Source: Sulfolobales archaeon
GTDB lineage: Archaea > Thermoproteota > Thermoprotei_A > Sulfolobales > AG1
Length of the DNA: 64,000 bases
Reading direction: 5' to 3'
NCBI GenBank assembly: GCA_038881635.1
Contig: JAVZPJ010000001.1
Location: 143,427-207,426, forward strand
Part shown: positions 35,229-44,365 of the stretch, in pieces
Layout: every line of letters starts with the position of its first letter
Numbering within the stretch: position 1 is the stretch's first letter
The notes under the pieces: generated by a model
What the model was told of the DNA's origin: nothing
What the model saw: the letters and a program-made list of their open reading frames with translations, nothing else
Database searches by the model: none
Made by a program: the position numbers and the translations under genes

Positions 35229-35804
35229 TTAGGGTATATATCTTACGTAATAATTTAACATGATTCTTTCTATAATCTTTCTAATGTGTTCGTGTAAAGT
35301 AGATATGGAGCATCCTAGATCATTAGATAGCTTAGATAGATTCACTTTCCTGGGATAGCTGAAGTATCCTTTCTCGATGGCTTTTATAAGTACTTCTTTC
35401 TGTCTTTTTGAAAGTATTGGAATATATTCATCGAACCTAAACTGATCTATTAGTTTCACAGAGCAACCTTTCTCATAGATCTCTTTTAATATTTTCTTTA
35501 GATCTTCAAATTTTTCGATCATAAGATCTATATATAGTTTGCCTTCATCAAATAAGACTGATATCAGGCTATACTCTTTTATCACATCCTCTAAGATATG
35601 AGATCTTATAGAAAGTATTCCAAGATTCTTACGAAAGTAGATGACCTTGCCAAGAGATCTTATGATTCTTCTGCTACATTTTCTAACATAGATTCTTATA
35701 TCATGATCCTGAACCGCTATGAACCATCCTTCGCACTCTCTAGCTATCTTATTCAGAGGATCTTTTTCACAACCTATATATATTCTCACGATAATAGGTT
35801 CCAA
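35229..35804 (-). CDS. HTH_10 (Bat-like) transcription regulator
   Basis: A 191-residue archaeal regulator. The C-terminal 55 residues match the bacterio-opsin-activator HTH_10 domain: LSKRQKEVLIKAIEKGYFSYPRKVNLSKLSNDLGCSISTLHEHIRK. The N-terminal 130 residues form an unknown beta-alpha sensor part with CEGWFIAVQDHDIRIYV. It is divergent from the ferredoxin gene, with a shared 70-base region, so it may control the ferredoxin/2-oxoacid oxidoreductase genes or itself. Confidence 0.85.
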   Translation of the reverse strand: MEPIIVRIYIGCEKDPLNKIARECEGWFIAVQDHDIRIYVRKCSRRIIRSLGKVIYFRKNLGILSIRSHILEDVIKEYSLISVLFDEGKLYIDLMIEKFEDLKKILKEIYEKGCSVKLIDQFRFDEYIPILSKRQKEVLIKAIEKGYFSYPRKVNLSKLSNDLGCSISTLHEHIRKIIERIMLNYYVRYIP

Positions 35805-35827
35805 AGATAGTACCCGTATATTTACGG

Positions 35828-35845
35828 TGCTCTATATATTTATGT
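35828..35845 (+). promoter_or_regulatory. TATA region of the ferredoxin gene
   Basis: CTATATATTTATG lies about 30-45 bases before the TTG start at 35875, with GAGGTG at 35863-35868 as the ribosome site. The same 70-base gap must also hold the promoter of the divergent HTH_10 gene. Confidence 0.4.
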
Positions 35846-35874
35846 TCTTCACATTATTTTCTGAGGTGAATAAA

Positions 35875-36204
35875 TTGTCTCACGGCGAGAAGAAAGAGTA
35901 TCAAAAGATAGTGATAGATCAGGATATATGTATAAGTTGTGGAGCATGCGTAGCAGTATGCCCTGTTCAGGCATTAGAACTAGATGAAAATGCAAAAGCA
36001 AGACTGATCTGGGATGTGTGTATAGATGACTTCTCATGTGTTAAAGTATGTCCTGTAAACTGTATATGGCCTACATCACAGGCTCCTGCCGAGGCTAAGG
36101 CTAAGAGTAAATGGTACAGGTTTAATGCACCTCTCCAGGGAGCTTTGAAGTCAGAATTCGATACATGGAAGTCTAAGTATGGCGTATCAGGAGAACCAGC
36201 ATAA
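35875..36204 (+). CDS. two-cluster ferredoxin-like protein next to a 2-oxoacid oxidoreductase subunit
   Basis: 109 residues from the TTG at 35875, chosen because GAGGTG lies seven bases before it; the open frame extends further upstream, but that part lacks ferredoxin features and overlaps the promoter region. Two cluster motifs: CISCGACVAVCP and CIDDFSCVKVCPVNC (the second has the longer CX5CX3CX3C spacing). The C-terminal extension (about 35 residues, KWYRFNAPLQGALKSEF) is unusual for a free ferredoxin and suggests a subunit role. It carries electrons for the oxidoreductase whose beta subunit begins 84 bases downstream. Confidence 0.85.
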   Translation: MSHGEKKEYQKIVIDQDICISCGACVAVCPVQALELDENAKARLIWDVCIDDFSCVKVCPVNCIWPTSQAPAEAKAKSKWYRFNAPLQGALKSEFDTWKSKYGVSGEPA

Positions 36205-37206
<1,002 letters not shown>

Positions 37207-37307
37207 TATAGATCTTCATCCTGAAGCATTTCAGCATCTTCTTCCTGAAAGGTCTTTGTTTGATTAAGCGTTTTTAAATCTGTCTAAAATATTTTAGTTG
37301 GTATATC

Positions 37308-38279
37308 ATGACGTATGATCTTCTGATCTTTCATGGAATCATATTTTCAATATCTTTCATACTCACCACAATAACTCTCCTTATAATCATGCGACTGTCT
37401 TTTGCAAGAGGTATAGTGGGTAAAGATGTTCACAAGCCCTGGAATAGTTATGCCTCCGAAATAGGTGGTGTATCTCTCATAATAGGATCTCTTATACCCT
37501 TTCTTTTTCATCCTAGCGAGAGAACTCTGGCGTTTTTTATATCTTCTCTAATAGCTCTCGGAATAGGATTATATGATGATCTCAGGGTTCTCAGTGGAAG
37601 AGTAAAACCTATTCTCGCTATAATGCCCTCGCTACCTGTTATAATACTAGGATTGTATAAACCTACTCCTTTCATCCCCTTCATCGGTGAAGCCAGGCTG
37701 TTTCTCTTATATCCTATCATAGTTGCGATAGGATACTCTATAGCTCTTAATGCTATTAATATGAGTGATACTCACAATGGATTGATTGCCGGTATTAGTC
37801 TTATAGCTTTATCCGTTTTAGCACCTTATCTCATAGAAAAGAATCCGTTTGACGCTGTGATCTTTATATCGCTAATAGCCTCATTATCCGCATTTTTAAT
37901 ATACAATGCATATCCCGCGAAAAGTTTTGTAGGAAACTCGGGAAGTTTTATCATTGGAAGCTGGTTTGCTTCTATAGCTTTTATAAGCTCTGTAGAGTTT
38001 CTAATAGTTCTATCACTTCTTCCTCTAGTGATAAATGGTTTTACTATACTGGTCTCTATAAGAGGTTTTAAAGAGAGAAGAGAGATCAAGAAAAGACCTG
38101 TATCGGTGGTTCAAGGCTTTATATATGGTAATAGAGATCCTGATGCTCCTGTGACTCTAGCTAATATAGCATCGATCAAAAGACCTATTAGAGAAGCAGA
38201 TTATGTAATAAGCATGTATATATTGATCCTCATATCATCACTCGCAGGCTTACTCATATGGATTCTAACTCAGGCGTAG
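37308..38279 (+). CDS. UDP-GlcNAc-1-phosphate transferase family (WecA/MraY/AglH-like)
   Basis: Polytopic membrane enzyme that moves a sugar-1-phosphate from UDP-sugar to a polyprenyl (dolichyl) phosphate, the first step of lipid-linked glycan assembly. The 323 residues hold about nine membrane helices; the family motifs are GLYDDLRVLSGRVKP (DD pair, about residue 88) and NAINMSDTHNGLIAG (about 146-158) and FVGNSGSF (about 206). In archaea this is AglH-like and starts N-glycosylation of surface proteins. TATA-like TTTTTAAAT lies at 37269-37277. It converges on an MptE-like gene and overlaps its end by 26 bases. Confidence 0.88.
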   Translation: MTYDLLIFHGIIFSISFILTTITLLIIMRLSFARGIVGKDVHKPWNSYASEIGGVSLIIGSLIPFLFHPSERTLAFFISSLIALGIGLYDDLRVLSGRVKPILAIMPSLPVIILGLYKPTPFIPFIGEARLFLLYPIIVAIGYSIALNAINMSDTHNGLIAGISLIALSVLAPYLIEKNPFDAVIFISLIASLSAFLIYNAYPAKSFVGNSGSFIIGSWFASIAFISSVEFLIVLSLLPLVINGFTILVSIRGFKERREIKKRPVSVVQGFIYGNRDPDAPVTLANIASIKRPIREADYVISMYILILISSLAGLLIWILTQA

Positions 38280-39027
38280 AAGAAGAATCTATATATATAG
38301 GAAGAGAAAGCTGGTAAATAATTCTCTTAGCCCATCTCAGCTTCTCAGCTTTCTGAAGAGATACAAGAGATCTCCCGCTTAACCAGGGCTTTGAGTACAT
38401 GCTTGAATAAGGTGAGTCTAGGTCCATTCCTAAGGTATCAATCTCTTTGATCTTAAGCAGTACCTTGGCTATCATATATGCTCTATCACCATCTGTAAAG
38501 CCTGGTATGATAGTTGTAAGATTGCAGAGTGGTGGTGTCTGGACTGTAATTAGGATCCTGTCTCTATAGTTTCTTATATAATACATCAAAGAAGAGATCT
38601 TACTATAATTATCTCCGTGAAACTGTATGAACCCGTAACCGCCAGATCTTAATATTCTTATCAGAGACTCTAAACCTCCATCCAGATCTCCTGCATATAT
38701 GCAGAGTATATGATCTCTACAGGATCTATTTGGTATACTCATGCAGGCTCCATCAGCGCATACTATTGTATCATATTTTTCTATGATAAGATCCAAGGTA
38801 GCACTCTCTATACCAGGTCCGGCTCCTATTACTAAAGCCTTTCTCTTGGAGGCTAATCTCTCTAACTCCTCTAAAACCATAGTAGGCTCTCTAACATCTA
38901 GCGATCTAGAAACTAAACAGGCTGCTAGAGAGGCATCCCACTCTCTATCAAGATCAACTCCTGTCAGATTTTTAAGAACATCCTGATAGATCATATAAAC
39001 CTTGAAGATATTATATCTAGTTCTCAT
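38254..39027 (-). CDS. 6-hydroxymethylpterin diphosphokinase MptE-like protein (DUF115)
   Basis: A 257-residue protein of the archaeal DUF115/MptE group, which makes 6-hydroxymethyl-7,8-dihydropterin diphosphate. Seen: KALVIGAGPGIES (about 73-85), IVCADGACMSI, IYAGDLDGG and FIQFHGDN, all placed as in MptE, plus PGFTDGDRAYMIA later. MptE-like proteins occur outside methanogens and may serve tetrahydrofolate- or methanopterin-type pathways. Another pterin-pathway relative (RFA-P synthase-like) is at 57814. Convergent overlap of 26 bases with the WecA-like gene is large but both frames look real. Confidence 0.83.
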   Translation of the reverse strand: MRTRYNIFKVYMIYQDVLKNLTGVDLDREWDASLAACLVSRSLDVREPTMVLEELERLASKRKALVIGAGPGIESATLDLIIEKYDTIVCADGACMSIPNRSCRDHILCIYAGDLDGGLESLIRILRSGGYGFIQFHGDNYSKISSLMYYIRNYRDRILITVQTPPLCNLTTIIPGFTDGDRAYMIAKVLLKIKEIDTLGMDLDSPYSSMYSKPWLSGRSLVSLQKAEKLRWAKRIIYQLSLPIYIDSSSTPELESI

Positions 39028-39151
39028 ACTACTTAATCTCCTTTACTATTCGATATAATATTCTTAACATGCGTAGGCTATGACTTGAAAATACTATCTA
39101 ACTAAACATACTCCATATATTAGCTCTTTATATAGGTTTACAATTTTGAAA

Positions 39152-39174
39152 GCCTCGCCCTTTAGGGCGGAGGC
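39152..39174. repeat. hairpin like the right end of archaeal IS200/IS605 (tnpB) elements
   Basis: GCCTCGCCC-TTTA-GGGCGGAGGC folds into about nine base pairs with one bulged G. The core GCCCTTTAGGGC is characteristic of the right end of archaeal IS605-group elements (the omega RNA 3' end). It may be a leftover of such an element; no transposase or tnpB frame is adjacent. Confidence 0.45.
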
Positions 39175-39231
39175 AGATCACATAGTTCATCACATAATTT
39201 CTCTCATTAACAAGTTATGAGATCACGTAAT

Positions 39232-39247
39232 CCTCTGAGAACAGAGG
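39232..39247. repeat. short perfect hairpin
   Basis: CCTCTG-AGAA-CAGAGG: six base pairs around a four-base loop, 58 bases after the IS605-like hairpin. No T-run follows, so it is not a typical terminator. Confidence 0.4.
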
Positions 39248-39260
39248 TATATTAAAGTTT

Positions 39261-39320
39261 CATATCATGCGTATATGTATCTACTATAGGTTTCTCTTGT
39301 GTTCAAGGTAGCATGATATG
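39261..39320. repeat. long inverted repeat
   Basis: CATATCATGC at 39261-39270 is exactly complementary to GCATGATATG at 39311-39320, with one more T/A pair outside it, enclosing 40 bases. Either an extended hairpin in a non-coding RNA or a two-site DNA element. Confidence 0.5.
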
Positions 39321-39570
39321 AGGTTTGTAAGGTTCTTGTCAGATACAAGGTGCGAGTTGAAGAGGTTAAAATATTGATCTTGATCGAAGAGTGATACAAG
39401 CTAATGTGAACCACTTTAGAACCTGAAGAATTTTGCTAGAAGCTCATATTAGATCGAGGGTCTCATCATACTGTCTCAGAGATCACCTCCCTAATCATCC
39501 ACTATATATTATACATCGTATACTTAAATATGCTCTTCAAATATAGATTTTAGGATGTTGGGTATATAGA

Positions 39571-39984
39571 TTGAAAGTCTCCTTCAAGGCTGTGTATGTC
39601 AAAGGATTTGATAGAGCTAGATATTTTATGGGGCTCGAACCCTATAAAAACATGTTCAGAAATCTTTTAGGTAGAGAACCTTACGAAGGGACTCTTAATA
39701 TAAAGCTGAATAATAAAAGCTATAGAGATCTTCTAAAGGAATGCGGTTCTTCATTAGTGATAGAGAACTTTAGCTATAATGGAAGAGAGTATGGAGGGCT
39801 TTACATATGGTTTGGAGAGGTTAAAGAAATAGGTAAGGTTCTCGTAATAAGACCATTCAGATCTGGTCATGAGGAGAATGTGCTTGAGATAGTATCAGAT
39901 CAAAAGATCTCAGATGTATTGAATTTAAAACATGGAGACTTAATAGAAGTGCACATAGAATGTAATCCTCCGAAGAATAAATAA
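39571..39984 (+). CDS. ribK: CTP-dependent riboflavin kinase
   Basis: Archaeal riboflavin kinase that makes FMN using CTP. The 137-residue protein has YKNMFRNLLGREPYEGTLNIKL (the family's YxxxFxxxLGxxPYxGTLN motif, about residue 24-46) and the C-terminal NLKHGDLIEVHI (HGDxVEI in the family). The glycine-rich GSGxG segment at the N-terminus of relatives reads here as VYVKGFDRARYFMG, so the start of the motif is worn. Start is TTG 39571. First gene of a six-gene run through panB to a TrmB regulator; FMN and CoA synthesis are thus close together. Confidence 0.85.
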   Translation: MKVSFKAVYVKGFDRARYFMGLEPYKNMFRNLLGREPYEGTLNIKLNNKSYRDLLKECGSSLVIENFSYNGREYGGLYIWFGEVKEIGKVLVIRPFRSGHEENVLEIVSDQKISDVLNLKHGDLIEVHIECNPPKNK

Positions 39985-40026
39985 TAAAATCATTGTTAAA
40001 GAATTTAAATTTGTAAGGGGCTTATA

Positions 40027-40875
40027 ATGTCTAAAGTCTACTCTCCAGAGATAGGATATGTAGAGATCCCTGAAAAGCCTAAGAGAATAATTAGCATGTC
40101 TCCATCGGCTACAGAAACTCTATTCATGTTAGGAGTAGGAGATAGAATCGTAGGTGTTGACTCATGGTCTTACAGACCTCCGGAGGCTATGAACAAGAGA
40201 AGAGTTGGTAGCTACACTACTGTGAATCTGGAAGTAGTAAGAGAGCTGGATCCTGATCTCATAATAACGACAACAGGTGTTCAGAGAGCGATCTTGGAAA
40301 AACTTAAAGATCTTAATAAACCTATCTATCCCATACCAGTACCAGCCAGTGTATATGAGATCTTTAATAACATAGTAATTATAGGAGGCCTGGTAGGAGA
40401 GTATGATAGAGGATTAAAACTCGCAGAAGAGATGCTGGAGAAATTAATCAAACTAGTTGAAGAATTTCGAGTAAAGAGTAAACTTAGAACCTATGTAGAG
40501 ATAGACCTTGGAGGTCCTACGATTCCAGCATACTACTCTCACATAACTTCTGCTCTCTCTCTATTCGGGTTATATAATATCTTTATGAATCATAAACAGT
40601 CGTATCTATACGGTTTCAAGGTGGCGGACTTCCCGGTGCTAGATCTAAATCAGGTTATAGAATTAGATCCGGAGATAATAATCTATGAAAGTAAGAATAA
40701 AAAACCTTCCAGAGAAGAGTTGGAGAACCTTATAAAGGTAAGAAGATGGGAAAAGATCTCTGCGGTTAGAAATAGCAGATATATCGTGATACCAATGGAC
40801 ACGCTAGCTCATTATGGGCCAAGCTTTCTAGATAACCTTAGGATAGTTCTCGAGGAAATTAGGAGAATTCTTTAA
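40027..40875 (+). CDS. BtuF-like periplasmic-binding fold protein without signal peptide
   Basis: A 282-residue protein of the cobalamin/iron-chelate binding-protein fold: PKRIISMSPSATETLFMLGVGDRIVGVD (about 18-45), ELDPDLIITT, and WEKISAVRNSRYIVIP near the end. These are the standard motifs of BtuF/FepB-like proteins. It starts directly with MSKVYSPEIGYVEIPEKP; no signal peptide, lipobox or membrane anchor is present, and no ABC permease or ATPase is near. Such cytoplasmic relatives may bind corrinoid or other cofactors inside the cell. It lies between riboflavin kinase (42 bases) and the methyltransferase (54 bases). Confidence 0.83.
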   Translation: MSKVYSPEIGYVEIPEKPKRIISMSPSATETLFMLGVGDRIVGVDSWSYRPPEAMNKRRVGSYTTVNLEVVRELDPDLIITTTGVQRAILEKLKDLNKPIYPIPVPASVYEIFNNIVIIGGLVGEYDRGLKLAEEMLEKLIKLVEEFRVKSKLRTYVEIDLGGPTIPAYYSHITSALSLFGLYNIFMNHKQSYLYGFKVADFPVLDLNQVIELDPEIIIYESKNKKPSREELENLIKVRRWEKISAVRNSRYIVIPMDTLAHYGPSFLDNLRIVLEEIRRIL

Positions 40876-40929
40876 ATAAGATCATGATTTTATTTAGGAT
40901 CAGAAGATTTTCATGAGGTTTGAAAATGC

Positions 40930-41556
40930 ATGAGTTATAGGAAGAATAATTCTATACGCTCTCTCACAGGTATCCTAGAGAAGATCTTTAGCTACTGTTC
41001 TGAGAGTATCTACCTACCCTCGGATGATACATATCTTCTCTATGAAATTCTTAGAGAGAATCCTGAGATTGAGGAAGGAAAGAAAGCTTTAGAGGTTGGC
41101 AGTGGTAGTGGTTTGTTATCCTGTGTCATTTGTGAAAAGATGGAATTTCTAGTTGCAATAGATATAACAGATCATGCTGTTGAATGTAGTAAGAAGATTT
41201 TATATGAATGCGGATGCTCGGATTTCTCAGATGTTGTTCAGTGTAGATCTGGTTCTTGTTTTAGAGATAACTCTTTTGATTTGATCTTTTCAAATCCTCC
41301 TTATTTACCCGATGAAGATGATCCTAGATGGAGTGGAGGTGCTAGAGGTATCGAGATCTCCCTAGAGATCATGAGAGAAGCTTCTAGAACTTTAAAACTT
41401 AATAAAGGCATGCTATTCCTAGTATCAAGCAGCCTAGGAGCCCTTCGAGAGCTTCTAGTAGAATCTCTAGCCATGGGTTTCAGACCTAAGGCTGTTAAAT
41501 GGATAAGAAAATTTTTTGAAGTTATTATCGTATTTAAATTTAATAGGGGATCTTGA
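40930..41556 (+). CDS. HemK/Mtq2-like release-factor glutamine methyltransferase
   Basis: SAM-dependent N5-glutamine methyltransferase by family (Mtq2 modifies the GGQ motif of aRF1/eRF1). The 208-residue protein has SDDTYLLYEIL, the SAM-binding LEVGSGSGLLSCVI (about residue 55) and the catalytic NPPYLP (about 122), with DPRWSGGARGIEI after it as in the archaeal HemK2 group. No N-terminal release-factor-binding domain, which also fits the eukaryote/archaeal form. Start ATG 40930; its stop overlaps panE by four bases. Confidence 0.9.
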   Translation: MSYRKNNSIRSLTGILEKIFSYCSESIYLPSDDTYLLYEILRENPEIEEGKKALEVGSGSGLLSCVICEKMEFLVAIDITDHAVECSKKILYECGCSDFSDVVQCRSGSCFRDNSFDLIFSNPPYLPDEDDPRWSGGARGIEISLEIMREASRTLKLNKGMLFLVSSSLGALRELLVESLAMGFRPKAVKWIRKFFEVIIVFKFNRGS

Positions 41557-42506
41557 TAGAGATTAGTATTATAGGAGCTGGAAACGTAGGAAGTCTGTTA
41601 ACATATCTTATGAACAGATCTTATGTTTATCCTAGACTTGTGTTCAAAAGAGATCGAGTAGCAGAAGATATGTATCTAGAGAATATAGATGGTAGGAGAG
41701 CTATTTTAAGGTATAAACCTGTGGTTTATGATGATTATGAGAACTGGATCTACTCCGATATCATTGTGATCGCTACTAAGGCTTATGATGCAGAGAGTAT
41801 TATAAGAGATATCAGTGCTAGGATTCCCAGAAATAAAGAAGAGTTGTTGGTAGTGGTGACGCAGAATGGATTAAAAATACTTGAGATAGCAGCAGAGCTT
41901 ATAGGACCTGATAAGATCTCGCAACTAGTTTTAAATCAGGGTGTCCATAGGATCAATTCTAACACTTTTAGATGGATCGGAGGTTCTCAGAGTTATCTGG
42001 GTATGTTGAAAGGTTATAGAAACAAGTATCTAGAGATCTTTAAAGATCTATTGAGAGAGATTAATATAGAGGTGGTAGAAGATATACAGCCTTATAGATG
42101 GCTTAAGCTAGCCGTTAATGCCGTGATCAATCCTATTACAGCTATCATGAGAGCTAGAAATAAAATAATTGTGGAAAATAGCTATATAAAGGATCTAATA
42201 GCCAGAAAGATCTGCGAAGAAGTAGAAGAGGTTGCAAGAAGAAACAGCATAGAAATGCCTGCGGATCCCTATGAGGAGGTTATAAAAATTGCTAGAAGTA
42301 CTGGAGATAACTACTCATCAATGCTCTCGGATGTGCTCAATTGTAAGAGAACCGAGATCGATTATATAAATGGTGCAGTTATTGAATATGGTTTGAGAAG
42401 AGGATTTAAACCTATATATAATGAAATATTGTATTACATGGTTAAGGCTCAGGAGGAGGCCTGTCATGCCAGAGAAGATCTTGCCAAGACACTTTATAAG
42501 AGCTAA
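41553..42506 (+). CDS. panE: 2-dehydropantoate 2-reductase (ketopantoate reductase)
   Basis: NAD(P)H-dependent reduction of ketopantoate to pantoate, part of CoA synthesis. The 317-residue protein opens with the Rossmann motif ISIIGAGNVGSLLT, has TQNGLKILE (about residue 104) and the family's LKLAVNAVINPITAIMRARN helix (about 189-207). In archaea panE is often followed by panB, as here (41-base overlap). The start is an in-frame TTG overlapping the methyltransferase stop. Neighbouring panB supplies the substrate. Confidence 0.9.
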   Translation: MIEISIIGAGNVGSLLTYLMNRSYVYPRLVFKRDRVAEDMYLENIDGRRAILRYKPVVYDDYENWIYSDIIVIATKAYDAESIIRDISARIPRNKEELLVVVTQNGLKILEIAAELIGPDKISQLVLNQGVHRINSNTFRWIGGSQSYLGMLKGYRNKYLEIFKDLLREINIEVVEDIQPYRWLKLAVNAVINPITAIMRARNKIIVENSYIKDLIARKICEEVEEVARRNSIEMPADPYEEVIKIARSTGDNYSSMLSDVLNCKRTEIDYINGAVIEYGLRRGFKPIYNEILYYMVKAQEEACHAREDLAKTLYKS

Positions 42507-43311
42507 AAAGGAGGGTAAGAAGATCGTTATGGTGACAGCATATGACTATATACAAGCCAGCATAGCTGATGAAGCAGGTGTAGATGGAATACTGGTTGGA
42601 GACTCTCTGGGTATGGTTATAATGGGGTTTAAAACCACACTACCTGTCACACTCGATATGATAAAGCATCATCTCAGGGCAGTCTTAAACGCAGCACCAA
42701 AAGCGCTTGTAGTAGCTGACATGCCTTTTCTAAGCTATGAAATTAGTAAGGAGGAAGCTGTGAGAAACGCTGGTGAGATGATTAAGATGGGTGCTGACGC
42801 GGTTAAAGTTGAGGGAGGTTCAGAGATCATTGACAAGGTAGAAGCTATGATCCGTGCTGGCATCCCTGTGATGGGGCATATAGGATTAAATCCTCAGAGG
42901 CAGATGATATATGGGCTTAAGCTGAGAGGTTCTACTGCTGATGATGCTAAGAAAATAATTGAAGATGCGAGAGCGCTAGAAGAGGCTGGTGTGTTTTCTA
43001 TAGTAATTGAATTTACTACAGCCGAGGTCGCTTCTGAGATAACTAAGATCCTTAAGATCCCTACGATATGCATTGGATCAGGTGTCGAGTGTGATGGTCA
43101 GATCCTTGTATTTCATGATCTCGTAGGCTTAACACCTTCGCCACCTCCATTTGCTAGAAAGTATGCAGATACTAGAGAGATTTTCTTTAACGCTTTGAAG
43201 AGATATGTACTTGATGTAAGAGAAGGTAGATTCCCAAGCGAGAAGGAATTCTTTAGAATGCCTCCCGAAGAATATGCTAGATTTAAGAAATATATGTCTG
43301 GTAACAGCTAG
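42466..43311 (+). CDS. panB: 3-methyl-2-oxobutanoate hydroxymethyltransferase (ketopantoate hydroxymethyltransferase)
   Basis: Adds a hydroxymethyl group from methylene-tetrahydro(methano)pterin to ketoisovalerate, giving ketopantoate. Start ATG 42466 is chosen because AGGAGGAGG lies 7-16 bases before it; the frame is open to 42421 but the protein begins naturally with MPEKILPRHFIRAKKEGKKI. Family motifs: VTAYDYIQASIADEAGVDGILVGDSLGMV, MPFLSYE, KVEGG and GHIGLNPQ; 281 residues, normal. Strong Shine-Dalgarno inside panE indicates coupled translation. The next gene, a TrmB regulator, starts directly after the stop. Confidence 0.95.
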   Translation: MPEKILPRHFIRAKKEGKKIVMVTAYDYIQASIADEAGVDGILVGDSLGMVIMGFKTTLPVTLDMIKHHLRAVLNAAPKALVVADMPFLSYEISKEEAVRNAGEMIKMGADAVKVEGGSEIIDKVEAMIRAGIPVMGHIGLNPQRQMIYGLKLRGSTADDAKKIIEDARALEEAGVFSIVIEFTTAEVASEITKILKIPTICIGSGVECDGQILVFHDLVGLTPSPPPFARKYADTREIFFNALKRYVLDVREGRFPSEKEFFRMPPEEYARFKKYMSGNS

Positions 43312-44232
43312 ATGAAAGAAGATCTAGAAGTAAAACTTTTAGATATACTAAGAGAACTGCTCGATCTAACACTCTATGAAGCTAGAGTATATCTATACCT
43401 ACTACTCAGAGATCAGGCTTTTATAAGAGATATAGCTAGAGATGTTAGGATACCTCGGACAAAGATCTATCAGATCATCAGAAGCTTAAGAGATAAAGGC
43501 TTCATAGAAGTCTACAGAGACAAACTATTGAAAGCTAGAATTAGGGATCCTTTAAATACTATAGCATATTATACTGAATCTAGATGCAGACGTTTAAAAG
43601 AGCTTTCAGATACAATGAAAGATATAGTTTCTAGGATCAGAATAGAAAGATCAGAGGGTTTAAATGCTAATGCCATAGCTAGTGTGGATATTCTCAATAC
43701 ATATGAAGAATTCGAGAACTCTCTTATATCGGATTTAAACATGATGAGATCTCAGGCTACTGTGGTAGTTAGTAGAAAGCCTATTGAGATAAACTGGAGA
43801 AGATTAGTTCTAGAGCTCTTTAGAGCAATGATAAAGCGTGAGATCAGATTTAGGTATATAACGCCGCCATATAGCAAGGGAAGCTCTATTATAAAAGATC
43901 TTATAAGGCATTTTTGTATGTCAACACAAGAAACTCTTCCTCATCTTTTCAAGATGATAATAGGTGAGAATCTCTCCATCGATATTGAATCAGTTAGAAG
44001 TATGATTAGCAGAATAGAGCTTTATGAAACAGAATTCGATATACCTCTTATCATTATAGATGGATCAATATCGTATAATCTTTTTACAGATCCTATTAAC
44101 AATAGATTTTTATTTGCTGTAAGATATGTTAACGATAATTATACAAAGAGCTTAATGAGTTATATAGATCTAAATCTGTCAGTAAAAAACTCTAGAAATC
44201 TAACAGCAGATCTGATCAAATACTGTGAATAG
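43312..44232 (+). CDS. TrmB-family transcription regulator
   Basis: A 306-residue regulator: N-terminal winged helix LTLYEARVYLYLLLRDQAFIRDIARDVRIPRTKIYQIIRSLRDKGFIEVYRDKL (about 18-70) and a coiled-coil linker (RRLKELSDTMKDIVSRIRIE), then a phospholipase D-like effector domain typical of TrmB relatives that bind sugars or other ligands. It begins with the ATG immediately after the panB stop codon, so it is co-expressed with CoA genes; it may sense a CoA-pathway metabolite, which is inference. Other TrmB proteins regulate sugar transport. Confidence 0.85.
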   Translation: MKEDLEVKLLDILRELLDLTLYEARVYLYLLLRDQAFIRDIARDVRIPRTKIYQIIRSLRDKGFIEVYRDKLLKARIRDPLNTIAYYTESRCRRLKELSDTMKDIVSRIRIERSEGLNANAIASVDILNTYEEFENSLISDLNMMRSQATVVVSRKPIEINWRRLVLELFRAMIKREIRFRYITPPYSKGSSIIKDLIRHFCMSTQETLPHLFKMIIGENLSIDIESVRSMISRIELYETEFDIPLIIIDGSISYNLFTDPINNRFLFAVRYVNDNYTKSLMSYIDLNLSVKNSRNLTADLIKYCE

Positions 44233-44317
44233 TTATAGTAATTATATGATGTGGTCCAGCTCTGCAGGTTATGATGTCTTATTATGGTAAGCATTGAGAA
44301 GATTTTCGGAAGGGTTT

Positions 44318-44330
44318 GAGTTTTTAAGCT
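44318..44330 (+). promoter_or_regulatory. promoter of the cdv operon
   Basis: GAGTTTTTAAGC, a TATA-like element 36-45 bases before the cdvA start, with ribosome site GAGGTG at 44355-44360; leader about 15-20 bases. Confidence 0.5.
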
Positions 44331-44365
44331 CTTTATAATAAAGCTCTTTATCACGAGGTGTTGAA

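Larger units (their letters stand above)
39028..39570. other. structured gap between mptE-like and ribK
   Basis: About 540 bases with no credible gene. Three structures are listed separately: an IS200/IS605-type hairpin (39152-39174), a short perfect hairpin (39232-39247) and a long inverted repeat (39261-39320). The right end carries ATACTTAAATATGC (about 39520-39535), a likely ribK promoter. No tnpA or tnpB remnant is readable on either side of the first hairpin. Confidence 0.5.

Noticed and set aside
44233..44365. Two ATGATGT boxes in the gap before cdvA that resemble C/C' boxes of a C/D sRNA
   Set aside because: No CTGA box D or D' at the right spacing (only CTGC and TTGA), so the kink-turn pairs cannot form.
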